A DNA stretch of 64,000 nt from Bog-159 sp963756605 (GTDB lineage: Bacteria > Acidobacteriota > Terriglobia > Bryobacterales > Bryobacteraceae), in NCBI GenBank assembly GCA_963756605.1, contig CAVWOT010000015.1:186001-250000 (forward strand), in the 5' to 3' direction. The notes below the pieces were generated by a model. It worked only from the letters and a program-made list of their open reading frames with translations. It did no database searches and was not told where the DNA came from. The position numbers and the translations under genes were made by a program. Positions 58,001 to 64,000 of the stretch are shown piece after piece. Within the stretch, counting starts at the first letter, position 1. Each line of letters opens with the position of its first letter.

Positions 58001-58300
58001 ATCGCGGAAATTCAGGCGGGTGATAGACGTGAAATAGTTGTGTGCGTCGGCTGCCAGGATGGTGGCCCAAATGTGCTTGCAGGCGCCCACATCTTCGTAA
58101 TATGGACAATCGCAGAATAAGACCAGGCGATGGCCATTCCAGGAGATATCCACGTCGTAGACGCGCGAGCCGCGCACGCCGGCCTGGACTTCGGCGGCAT
58201 TGCCGCGCTTGATGCGGACCGCGCCTAATCGATAATAGCTGGCGCCGCGGGCGCGGACGTCGTTATCGAAGTGGCCGGAGAGTGCGGACGCAAGTTTCAT
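55019..58300 (-). CDS. SNF2-family helicase with SWIM zinc finger
   Basis: A 1093-residue protein. Near residues 60-75 it has a SWIM-type CxC...CxH finger (FCDCPYYEDVGACKHIWA). The SNF2 ATPase lies in the C-terminal half: ADDMGVGKTAQVLALLEAR (Walker A), YIVLDEAQAIKN (DEAQ box), RLALSGTPVENHLGELWSIF, and the second RecA domain with KALVFSQFTSLLALVRERL and VYEYLDGSTRDRQQRVERFQ and the late SLKAGGLGLNLTAAEYVFLLDPWWNPAVEAQAVDRAHRIGQ. It probably moves along double-stranded DNA to remodel protein-DNA complexes or transcription. It is not beside a restriction system. Confidence 0.92.
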   Translation of the reverse strand: MKLASALSGHFDNDVRARGASYYRLGAVRIKRGNAAEVQAGVRGSRVYDVDISWNGHRLVLFCDCPYYEDVGACKHIWATILAADAHNYFTSITRLNFRDVVFDEAPEPVPNGHHDYDDPLYYAPLSRAVPALKPQPVAAPPIWRQRLNEIVPAGSLAYQTWPAHRELVYIVDVPSSVTRGALILDLKTREPKLKGGWKKPATPQITRATISKLPNPTDRHILGVLSGTATNSDWMAYGTYESFAGFRLRHPVAASIMPEIARTGRCLMEAAAGEESSPLAWDDGPPWRVVLRLQRFEGRAWTLAGYLRRDAEAHEEMELTAPLLISEGLVFTRDRVALLEENAPMEWIAALRRLRHIDAPEGDIGQMIAALLEHPLAARLEVPEELHFEEVHAAPRPCLTFRSERRYEWEQQRLHAELAFDYDGRRVSQQIANRGIYYPDERRFVVRDQEAEAAAKEFLYAQGLEDFPQQYPGEPPSMRLAPKKLPSVAHACLAAGWHVEAEGKIFRRPGAMHVGVSSGVDWFELHGEVEYEGTSVKLPALLAALRRGENMVRLDDGTYGLLPEEWLTRFGPIAGLGTPEPDHLRFRRNQVGLLDALLATQPEVSCDAVFTRVRDELRNFGGIRTGEQPAGFVGQLRDYQRDGVGWMDFLRRFGFGGCLADDMGVGKTAQVLALLEARRALPDSSGPSLVVVPRSLVFNWKQEAARFTPRLRVLDHTGLARDVNGFENYDLILTTYGTLRRDAADFQNIEFDYIVLDEAQAIKNPGTESAKAARLLRGRNRLALSGTPVENHLGELWSIFEFLNPGMLGAASVFKLAGGAARNPSQETRTLLAQALRPFILRRTKEQVARELPPKSEQTIFCELETPQRKLYDELRVHYRNSLLGMVDTKGLAKSKIQVLEALLRLRQAACHPALIDPKRRHDSSAKLDVLIDRLQEVVSEGHKALVFSQFTSLLALVRERLDDSGLVYEYLDGSTRDRQQRVERFQNDPDCGLFLISLKAGGLGLNLTAAEYVFLLDPWWNPAVEAQAVDRAHRIGQANQVFAYRLIARDTVEEKILQLQSSKRDLAAAIISADNSLIRDLKREDLELLLS

Positions 58301-58360
58301 CGCGCATATCGGGGAGGGATGTTCTTATTGTAGCGCAGGCTCAGCTCGCTGCGCTGGCCG

Positions 58361-58390
58361 GTGGTGGGTTGTGGGTGGTGGGTTGTGGGT
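58361..58390. repeat. GT-rich low-complexity repeat (GGTGGGTTGTGGGT units)
   Basis: The stretch repeats GTGGTGGGTTGTGG with slight changes and resembles the tracts at 62198 and 62580. It lies between the helicase start and the end of the PDZ gene. Confidence 0.8.
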
Positions 58391-58405
58391 AGCTCCCACA
58401 GGTCT

Positions 58406-59323
58406 TCAGCAGCGGGGGGTGGTTAGGACTACGGGACGCATGCCGCGGTTGACGGAATCTACCGTCACCGTGAGCGTCACTTCCTTTTTGTCGCGTACGA
58501 CCACGACGGGAAAAGTGTGCTTATTGCGCGCGGCCCGCACCAGGCTGGAGATTTCGTGTATCTGGCTCACGGATTCACCATCCACTTTTACGATTACGTC
58601 GCCGGCGCGCATGCCGGCTTTTTCGGCGGCCGAATCTTTACCGACCGAACGCACCAGCACTCCTTCTTTTACTCCGAAGAAGGCGGCAAGTTGGGAGCCG
58701 AGCGCCTCGCACTCGATGCCCAGCACGCCCGTTCTCGTAAAGCTGTATCCACGCAGGATCTCAGGCATCGGCGGGACTTCCGGAACAGCCGGGACTTCCG
58801 GCATGTCCGGCATGGGCGGCATCGGTGGCATGGGCGGGATCTCAATGGTCAGTTGGCCGTTGTCGCCATCGCCCGTCATGAACGAGTACTGCTCCGCGCG
58901 GTGGCCGATGGTAGCGGTGAGCGTCTGGGTACTGCCGTTGCGAGAGACCAGCAACTTTACCTGCCGGTCGATGGGCGTCTCATGCACCAGGCGCACGAAC
59001 TGCTCGGTGCCTTCGATGCGCTGGCCGTTGTACTCGAGCACTACGTCGGATTCTTTCAGGCCGGCCTTGGCCGCAGGACTATCGTGGTCGACGCTTTTCA
59101 CTTCGACGCCACGCACTTCTTTCAGGTTGAGCGCCTTGGCGCGTTCGGCGTCGATTTCGGCCACGCCGATGCCCAGGTAGCTATTCCGGGTGACGTGCAG
59201 ACCGAAACTCCGGTTGGTGGCAGTGTGCGCGCGCGGGGGGACGGTATCCTGCGCAAACGAGCAGGCGGCCGCAGCCAGGCCCACAGCGGCGAAGCATAGC
59301 AATTGACGGATAGTGCGATTCAT
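58406..59323 (-). CDS. Exported protein with two PDZ domains
   Basis: A 305-residue protein from ATG 59323, with GAGAGGG eight bases upstream. A signal peptide (LLCFAAVGLAAAACSFAQ) is followed by PDZ 1 (GIGVAEIDAERAKALN and SPAAKAGLKESDVVLEYNGQ), a Pro/Met-rich linker (IEIPPMPPMPPMPDMPEVP) and PDZ 2 (VLVRSVGKDSAAEKAGMRAGDVIVKVDGE). There is no protease domain, unlike DegP. It is the last gene of the ECF sigma operon and may recognise misfolded protein C-termini. Confidence 0.87.
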   Translation of the reverse strand: MNRTIRQLLCFAAVGLAAAACSFAQDTVPPRAHTATNRSFGLHVTRNSYLGIGVAEIDAERAKALNLKEVRGVEVKSVDHDSPAAKAGLKESDVVLEYNGQRIEGTEQFVRLVHETPIDRQVKLLVSRNGSTQTLTATIGHRAEQYSFMTGDGDNGQLTIEIPPMPPMPPMPDMPEVPAVPEVPPMPEILRGYSFTRTGVLGIECEALGSQLAAFFGVKEGVLVRSVGKDSAAEKAGMRAGDVIVKVDGESVSQIHEISSLVRAARNKHTFPVVVVRDKKEVTLTVTVDSVNRGMRPVVLTTPRC

Positions 59324-59331
59324 AAGCCCTC

Positions 59332-60507
59332 TCAATCTTGCCGTTTGATAAAGATGGTGCCCCCGGCGCCGGAGATACGCAAGACGGGTCCGCCGCCGTT
59401 AACGGGCCCTTCGGCGATCACCTGGCCGCCTTGTTCGCGTACCGAGATTCCAGGATAATCGCATACGATGCGGCGGATATTGCCGACCAGTTCGTTTTGT
59501 GCCCGGATGGTCACCCCCAAATTAGACGGGATGATAACTGTAATGTCACCGCCGCCGGTGGAGAGAAAGGAATCGGACATGCGCTTGCCGGCCAGCAGGC
59601 TGGCGATGATATTGCCGATGGCGGTGGAGACGCGCACACTGCCGGAGATATTTACCAGATTGACGCCTCCGCCGCCGTTCTCGCAGCGTACTCCCTCCGC
59701 GGAGCCGACCTTCACCGGGCCGCCGGAATTGCGCGCAGTCACTACGCCGTGGGCCTGTCCCACATCGATGGGTCCGCCGCCGGTGGAAGCGATCACGGCA
59801 GAGCCGGCATTCAGAATACGGATGCTTCCCGCCATCGTAGTGGCATGCACCAGGCCGCGCACTTCCTGCGCGAGGATATCGCCGCCGCCGGTTTCAAAAG
59901 AAGCGTCGCCGTGCACCAGGTTGGCGGTGATTTTGCCACCCGCCGTGGCGCATTTGGCCGTTCCGCCCACGGCGCCCAGCATGATATCGCCGCCGGCCGT
60001 GCGCACCATGATGTTACCGTTCACGCGGTCCGCGCTAATGGCTCCGCCGCCGGTTTCGGCTTGGACTGCGCCATCGAGATCGTAGAAAGCCACGGCGCCC
60101 TCGGTGGTGACGATGGAAGTCTCGGGCGCGGTGCGCGGCAGTTTCACCTGTAGATCCGCCATGCCGTCGCCGCGCTGGACGACCAGGTACACCGCGTTGC
60201 CGCCCTGCTTAGCGACGCGCACGCCAAATTTACCGGTCAGGGCACGCGCCTGAGCTTCCGTGGCAGCCTTAACGCGAATCTTTAGCGAGTAGGAGATTTC
60301 CGTACCGGATATCCCGTTGAGCGTGACGGCGCCGCGCGAAGTGATGTGCAGGCGCGCGGAGGACGCCATCGGTTCCGATGCGGAGCGCACCTCGACCCAA
60401 TACTTGCCCTCGCGGGTGAGCGGCGCGTCGGCGGCCGCGAGGCTGAGCGAAAGGCTCAGCGCGACGCTCAGAGAACCGCAAGCGAATGTGGGCCGAATCA
60501 GATGCAT
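59332..60507 (-). CDS. Exported DUF4097-type beta-repeat protein
   Basis: A 391-residue protein with signal peptide (LSVALSLSLSLAAADAP). The middle is a run of short beta strands with a repeated GGG turn (AVQAETGGGAISADRVNGN, ASFETGGGDILAQEVRG, VIASTGGGPIDVGQAHG), a right-handed beta-helix-like fold related to DUF4097. It lies between the anti-sigma gene and the PDZ gene. It may report on envelope state. Confidence 0.8.
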   Translation of the reverse strand: MHLIRPTFACGSLSVALSLSLSLAAADAPLTREGKYWVEVRSASEPMASSARLHITSRGAVTLNGISGTEISYSLKIRVKAATEAQARALTGKFGVRVAKQGGNAVYLVVQRGDGMADLQVKLPRTAPETSIVTTEGAVAFYDLDGAVQAETGGGAISADRVNGNIMVRTAGGDIMLGAVGGTAKCATAGGKITANLVHGDASFETGGGDILAQEVRGLVHATTMAGSIRILNAGSAVIASTGGGPIDVGQAHGVVTARNSGGPVKVGSAEGVRCENGGGGVNLVNISGSVRVSTAIGNIIASLLAGKRMSDSFLSTGGGDITVIIPSNLGVTIRAQNELVGNIRRIVCDYPGISVREQGGQVIAEGPVNGGGPVLRISGAGGTIFIKRQD

Positions 60508-60510
60508 GGC

Positions 60511-61455
60511 CTAAAACGTTCCAACCGAGGCGTTCATATCCTGCAAGGCCTTTACGCATCGGCGGCGCACGTAGGTATTGTCTTCCTTCTCCACCACGCT
60601 CTGGAGGAAGCCCACCATATTATCATCCGCGTGCGCGGTGAGGGCATCCACGGCGGCAATGCGCACGCCCGGGCTATCATCGCGCACCAGCACCTGGGCC
60701 AGCACCTTGCGCACCTCCGGATCGCCGGTATAGGCCTTCAGGCCGTCGAGCGCCTTCAGCCGCACGCCGGCATTCGGATCTTCCGCCACGCGGTTGAGGA
60801 GGAGCTCGCGGACCGGGGAGGAATCCGAATGGCTCTTCAGGAGATCGACCGATTCCCAACGCACGCCGGGATTGTTCTCGTCGTGCGCGGCGGCCAGCAT
60901 CAGGCGCTGGATATTGTTGTCGCTCAATTGCCCGGAAACGACGCGGCGCCGGGTTTCATCGAGTACGATGCGCACTTCCCCGGATTGCGCGCCTTCGGGC
61001 GCGGGCTGTACGGAACGGACGGAGGAGATTACGTCTGGAGCCAGCGTGGCCAGATTGAGGGAGCCGGCGGGGCCGGGAGTGGTTAAGCGGGCAGCCACAA
61101 AACCGAGGGCCATCAGGGCACTGGCACCTAGCGGCATACGCCAGGCGCCCAGGGACGGCAGCCAGGCAGTGAAGGCATTGGACAGGCGGGCGGGAGGGGG
61201 CTGGGCCGGCCTGGAAATGGGCGCTTCCTGCCGATAGACGGCCCGCATAAGGTCATGCCGGCATTCGGCTAGTAGCGCGGCGGAGGGCTCCATGGCGCGC
61301 CGGTCGAGCCCGGCGGAAAGCGCCCGCTGCGACTCCGCCTGACGGGCACAGGCCGCGCAGGTATCCAAATGCTGTTCGAAGCGGTCTTCATCCTCGGGCG
61401 GCAATTCGCCGTAGAAGTACAACGGAATGAGTTTGGCTACCGATTCGCAGTTCAT
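60511..61455 (-). CDS. Anti-sigma factor with zinc finger, membrane helix and HEAT repeats
   Basis: A 314-residue protein from ATG 61455. MNCESVAKLIPLYFYGELPPEDEDRFEQHLDTCAACA is a ZAS-type anti-sigma zinc finger (HxxxCxxC). A membrane helix (GASALMALGFVAARL) follows, then HEAT-like repeats (GVRWESVDLLKSHSDSSPVRELLLNRVAEDPNAGVRLKALDGL, GVRIAAVDALTAHADD). HEAT repeats placed outside the membrane are an unusual sensor for an anti-sigma factor. It overlaps the sigma gene by ATGA. Confidence 0.88.
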   Translation of the reverse strand: MNCESVAKLIPLYFYGELPPEDEDRFEQHLDTCAACARQAESQRALSAGLDRRAMEPSAALLAECRHDLMRAVYRQEAPISRPAQPPPARLSNAFTAWLPSLGAWRMPLGASALMALGFVAARLTTPGPAGSLNLATLAPDVISSVRSVQPAPEGAQSGEVRIVLDETRRRVVSGQLSDNNIQRLMLAAAHDENNPGVRWESVDLLKSHSDSSPVRELLLNRVAEDPNAGVRLKALDGLKAYTGDPEVRKVLAQVLVRDDSPGVRIAAVDALTAHADDNMVGFLQSVVEKEDNTYVRRRCVKALQDMNASVGTF

Positions 61456-62096
61456 TGAAAATCTCCCAAAACCGCGCGCATTTTTTGAGTCGCGCGGAAT
61501 AGACAATTCTTGGCGGCTTCTTCGCTGGTGCCCAGGATCTCGCCGATGTTCCGCAGGCGCAGACCCTGATAATGGCGCAGTTCGAAAACCATGCGCTCGC
61601 GGGGCGTAAGACCGCCCAGGGCGCCCTCGATACGCTGGCCGAGCTGGCGGTTCCACATGTTCCGCTCAGGATCGGCGTGGGCGGCATCCTCTTCGAAATC
61701 GTTCATGCGGTCGAGCGGACCCTCGGGCGTATCCACCACGGCCGGCTCTTCCTTCCGTACTTTACGTTTGCGCAGATAATCGAGGCAAATGTTGGTCACG
61801 ATACGGTAGAGCCAGGTATGGAAGCTGCAATCGAACCGGAACGAATCGATGCTGCGGAAGACGCGCAAGAACGCCTCCTGGAAGACGTCACGTGCGTCTT
61901 CCTGGGAGCGCAGCAGGTTCACGGCGAGCCGAAGCACACTTTGGTCGTACGCGCGGACCAGTTGCTCGAAGGCGTCCTGGTCGCCGCGCTGAACAGCCCG
62001 AATCAGGCTGGCTTCATCTAATTTTGGGCTCAACCTGACACCCACGGCGCCAGGTCCGTCCTGCGCCATAAGTTCCGGCTCTGCTGAAGCTTCCAA
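61452..62096 (-). CDS. ECF (RpoE-type) sigma-70 factor
   Basis: A 214-residue protein. Region 2 is DQDAFEQLVRAYDQSVLRLAVNLLRSQEDARDVFQEAFLRVFRSIDSFR with SFHTWLYRIVTNICLDYLRKRK. Region 4 is LGGLTPRERMVFELRHYQGLRLRNIGEILGTSEEAAKNCLFRATQKMR. The next gene is its anti-sigma factor, so this is a classic pair, probably answering envelope stress. The start could be the second Met (nine residues in). Confidence 0.92.
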   Translation of the reverse strand: MEASAEPELMAQDGPGAVGVRLSPKLDEASLIRAVQRGDQDAFEQLVRAYDQSVLRLAVNLLRSQEDARDVFQEAFLRVFRSIDSFRFDCSFHTWLYRIVTNICLDYLRKRKVRKEEPAVVDTPEGPLDRMNDFEEDAAHADPERNMWNRQLGQRIEGALGGLTPRERMVFELRHYQGLRLRNIGEILGTSEEAAKNCLFRATQKMRAVLGDFQ

Positions 62097-62409
62097 TCAT
62101 CCCTTCGATTAGTTTGACGCAGGAGTGGCAATTTTGTCACGCTGTGCTGTTCAGATTCGGACAGTGTCCGGTTGCGGGTGGGACGGGCGAGGTTGTCGTG
62201 GGTGGGTGGTGGATTGTGGGTGGTGGGTTGTCGGCCCCCCTATTTGTTGGGTTCGAACGGTAATTTCATGTTTTCCCGGCTCGGGGCCTGGAATTTGCTT
62301 CCTTTGCTATCCGAGGTATAGCACGGCGGCGAGAGGATCCGGCTGACCGGTTCAGAGTGAGGCTTCTGTCAGGAGGGTGGGACGGCCGCACATTCCCGGC
62401 CAAACTGCA
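62097..62409. other. Intergenic region upstream of the sigma operon
   Basis: It includes the GT-rich repeat at 62198-62260. No open frame with support is seen. The stretch from 62100 to 62160 should hold the sigma-operon promoter. Confidence 0.5.
62198..62260. repeat. 63-bp intergenic repeat, copy A
   Basis: A GT-rich tract (GGGTGGTGGGTTGTCGGCC) runs into TATTTGTTGGGTTCGAACGG. It aligns over its whole length with copy B at 62580-62643. On the minus strand it carries the codons PFEPNK-stop, although no gene of the GloVer family precedes it. Confidence 0.8.
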
Positions 62410-62578
62410 CTAAGGCGCAATCTCGAAAACTACTCCGCAGCCGTAAATGCAGTTGCCGGTGCCGCCGTTGTACGTAGTGCCATAGAGATTGCCGGCCGAG
62501 TCCCGCACCAGGGCTGCGGTGGGGTTTGCCCCGTCCGTCCCGGTGAAAGTATGCAGTATCGTTTCAATACCGTCCGGA
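62410..62578 (-). pseudogene. Orphan C-terminal module of a GloVer protein
   Basis: The minus strand reads IETILHTFTGTDGANPTA, then LVRDSAGNLYGTTYNGGTG and GCGVVFEIAP-stop, one full GloVer module without a start codon. It lies right behind the repeat copy B that ends the GloVer gene at 62623. It looks like the detached end of that gene. Confidence 0.75.
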
Positions 62579-62579
62579 C

Positions 62580-62643
62580 TTGGGTGGGTGGTGGGTTGTG
62601 GGTGGTGGGGTGGCGGCCCTCCTTATTTGCTGGGTTCGTACGG
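62580..62643. repeat. 63-bp intergenic repeat, copy B, supplying a stop codon
   Basis: It matches copy A in order and length. On the minus strand its first codons are PYEPSK-stop, which form the last residues of the GloVer protein at 62623. Because the same codons appear in copy A away from any GloVer gene, they belong to the repeat. Confidence 0.8.
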
Positions 62644-63504
62644 GGTAAAGTTGTGCAGCACGGTTTCGGCGCCAGTCGCATCCACTTTGAACACGGTTCC
62701 GTATCCCACGGCGCCGCCCATTGAAGCAGTCCCATAGAGATTGCCGGCAGAGTCTCGGATGAGGCCCGATATCGGGTAGACCCCGTCCGAGGCTCCAGTA
62801 AAATCGTCCAATACAGTTTCCTTGCCGGACAGACTCAATCGGTATACCACACCACAACCATTACCGGTGCAGGCTGTAGTTCCGCCGTTGTAGGTAGTTC
62901 CGTAGAGATGGCCGGCTGGATCCCAGGTTAGACCCGCCTTGGGGTAGGACCCTTGCGGTCCACCGAAATTGTAGAGCACCGTCTCTTTGCCGGTGGTGCT
63001 GAGCTTGAATGCTACGCCCTGGTTGGCTTCGCCGCCCAGGACGGTAGTGCCATAGAGATTGCCGGCCGGGTCACGCGTCAGGCCCGCTAAAGGGCTGTAC
63101 CCGTCCGCGCCGCCGCTGAAGGTGTACAGCACCGTCTCCGTACCGGCGGTATCCAGCCTGAACACGATACCGGCCTCCGATGCGCCGCCTTCCGAAGTGG
63201 TGCCGTAGAGGTAGCCCGCCGCGTCTCGGATCAGATGTGCCCCTGGAAATCGCCCGTCCACGCCACCGGCGAAGCTGTGCAGTACAGCGAACGTGCCTGT
63301 GCTGTCCAGCGTGAAGACTACACCGAAGCCCGATGCGCCGCCCATCTCCGTCGTGCCGTAAAGACCGCCCGCCGGGTCCAACGTTAACTTGGCGTAGGGG
63401 TTGGCGCCATCCAGAGACGATCCGGTGAACGCGTGCAGCACCTTATATCTTTGCGCCTGCGCCGGAAAAGTGCCGATCAGCGCTAATGCTAATATCCATT
63501 TCAT
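62623..63504 (-). CDS. Secreted GloVer-type (TIGR03803) protein, probably truncated by a repeat
   Basis: A 293-residue protein from ATG 63504 with signal peptide MKWILALALIGTFPAQAQ. Five to six GloVer modules follow (YGTTEMGGASGFGVVFTLDSTG, YGTTVLGGEANQGVAFKLSTTGK, YGTASMGGAVGYGTVFKVDATG). The last one stops after ETVLHNFT and continues into six residues and a stop supplied by the repeat at 62580. A further module without start lies beyond it at 62410-62578. The function of the family is unknown. Confidence 0.85.
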   Translation of the reverse strand: MKWILALALIGTFPAQAQRYKVLHAFTGSSLDGANPYAKLTLDPAGGLYGTTEMGGASGFGVVFTLDSTGTFAVLHSFAGGVDGRFPGAHLIRDAAGYLYGTTSEGGASEAGIVFRLDTAGTETVLYTFSGGADGYSPLAGLTRDPAGNLYGTTVLGGEANQGVAFKLSTTGKETVLYNFGGPQGSYPKAGLTWDPAGHLYGTTYNGGTTACTGNGCGVVYRLSLSGKETVLDDFTGASDGVYPISGLIRDSAGNLYGTASMGGAVGYGTVFKVDATGAETVLHNFTPYEPSK

Positions 63505-63694
63505 TGACGCCAGTTGACCGGCTGCGTCAGGGCGATCGACCGGCAAAGGAAAGCGCCGGGCATGCGTCCGTGCCATACGAACTCCTGCCGATGATGTTAC
63601 ACCGCGTGTCAAGTTGGGGCGGGCCGGATGCGGCGTTGGTGGGCGGTCGGGTATCCCAATTTTCGCTTCTTCGTGAAACAACTCAGTTCCCCGT

Positions 63695-63740
63695 GCGTCA
63701 TATTGTTGTGTCCCATATAATGGGAAGAACAATATGACGC
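63695..63740. promoter_or_regulatory. Nested palindrome overlapping the padR start (autoregulatory operator)
   Basis: The arms GCGTCATATTGTT (63695-63707) and AACAATATGACGC (63728-63740) are perfect reverse complements. Inside them lies TCCCAT-ATA-ATGGGA (63711-63725). The right arm contains the padR ATG (63734), so a bound regulator would cover both the promoter and the start codon. Confidence 0.7.
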
Positions 63741-64000
63741 CCGATACACCCGGCACGCCCGACAACGACTGGAAAAAAGGAAGCGCCGAACTCCTGGTCC
63801 TTTCGCTTCTCGAAGATCAACCCCGCCACGGGTACGATATCTCAAAATTGATTCAGATCCGCTCCGGCGGTGCCCTGCGATTTCACGTCACCTCGCTTTA
63901 TCCTCTGCTGCACCGCCTGGAAAAGCAAGGCTGGGTGCAGGGAGTCTGGGTGGAAAAGCCGGACCAGCGCCGGCGGTGCTATTACAAGCTCACCGCCGAA
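63734..64000 (+). CDS. PadR-family transcriptional regulator (cut by window end)
   Basis: The first 89 residues are present: an N-terminal tail (MTPDTPGTPDNDWKKGSAEL), then LVLSLLEDQPRHGYDISKLIQ and FHVTSLYPLLHRLEKQGWVQG, the winged helix of PadR, then YYKLTAE at the border. In Acidobacteria such PadR genes usually precede ADOP-type ABC permease genes; what follows here is outside the window. Confidence 0.9.
   Translation, partial: MTPDTPGTPDNDWKKGSAELLVLSLLEDQPRHGYDISKLIQIRSGGALRFHVTSLYPLLHRLEKQGWVQGVWVEKPDQRRRCYYKLTAE

Overview
The window reads as a high-GC acidobacterial chromosome segment, most like the Solibacter/Bryobacterales group. This is inferred from family content, not from a marker gene. 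The indicators are GloVer-type (TIGR03803) tandem-repeat secreted proteins at both ends, a 1154-residue TonB-dependent receptor with an N-terminal carboxypeptidase-regulatory (CnaB-like) domain, three secreted VCBS/FG-GAP proteins ending in ASPIC/UnbV domains, a large secreted TPR protein, a PadR regulator and many secreted glycoside hydrolases. I see no rRNA, tRNA, CRISPR array or intact insertion sequence.

Layout. 0-4.4 kb: start of a gene leaving the window, a hairpin repeat, a PD-(D/E)XK-like protein and a GloVer/TIG protein. 4.4-7.9 kb: three overlapping nucleotide-sugar genes (CapD-type dehydratase, NeuC-type epimerase, DegT-type aminotransferase). 7.9-11.1 kb, minus strand: a GDP-mannose-3,5-epimerase-like gene and a GHMP sugar kinase, both broken by frameshifts, then an SDR and a stand-alone receiver protein. 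11.2-24.3 kb, minus strand: a probable operon in the order TonB receptor, two CRTAC1/UnbV proteins, TPR protein, CRTAC1/UnbV protein, GH29 alpha-L-fucosidase. 24.6-30.6 kb: divergent LacI regulator, fucose-1-phosphate guanylyltransferase-like gene, FucP symporter, a small zinc-ribbon membrane protein and a second GH29; a convergent GH27 alpha-galactosidase follows. 32-36 kb: small regulators, a TetR/hydrolase pair and tiny overlapping genes. 36-43 kb, minus strand: tripartite heavy-metal-type RND efflux system followed by an adhesin-like protein and a KDPG aldolase. 43-47.5 kb: two LuxR-type regulators and a MerR-controlled operon. 47.5-54 kb: PQQ-propeller, MBL-fold, creatininase-like, ParA-like, DUF1080 and class III aminotransferase genes. 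54-55 kb: gene debris. 55-62 kb: SWIM/SNF2 helicase and an ECF sigma operon (sigma, zinc-finger/HEAT anti-sigma, beta-repeat protein, two-PDZ protein). The window ends with another GloVer gene and a PadR regulator.

How it fits together. The 8-31 kb part looks like one L-fucose acquisition and use regulon. Fucosidases release the sugar, a TonB receptor and secreted repeat proteins handle glycan at the surface, FucP imports fucose, and a nucleotidyltransferase plus kinase could activate it. A recurring operator-like sequence (core TATCGTTRA, one site slightly degenerate) lies in front of four transcription units and the LacI gene, which suggests common control.

Two features cut across the annotation. 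First, an element of four consecutive hairpins (89 bp in its clean form) occurs four times, three of them at gene junctions of the 11-24 kb operon. Second, at least fifteen reading-frame breaks are visible, and every one I traced is corrected by removing one base. That one-sided pattern points to sequence or assembly insertions more than to gene decay, so the broken genes are described by what their joined frames encode.
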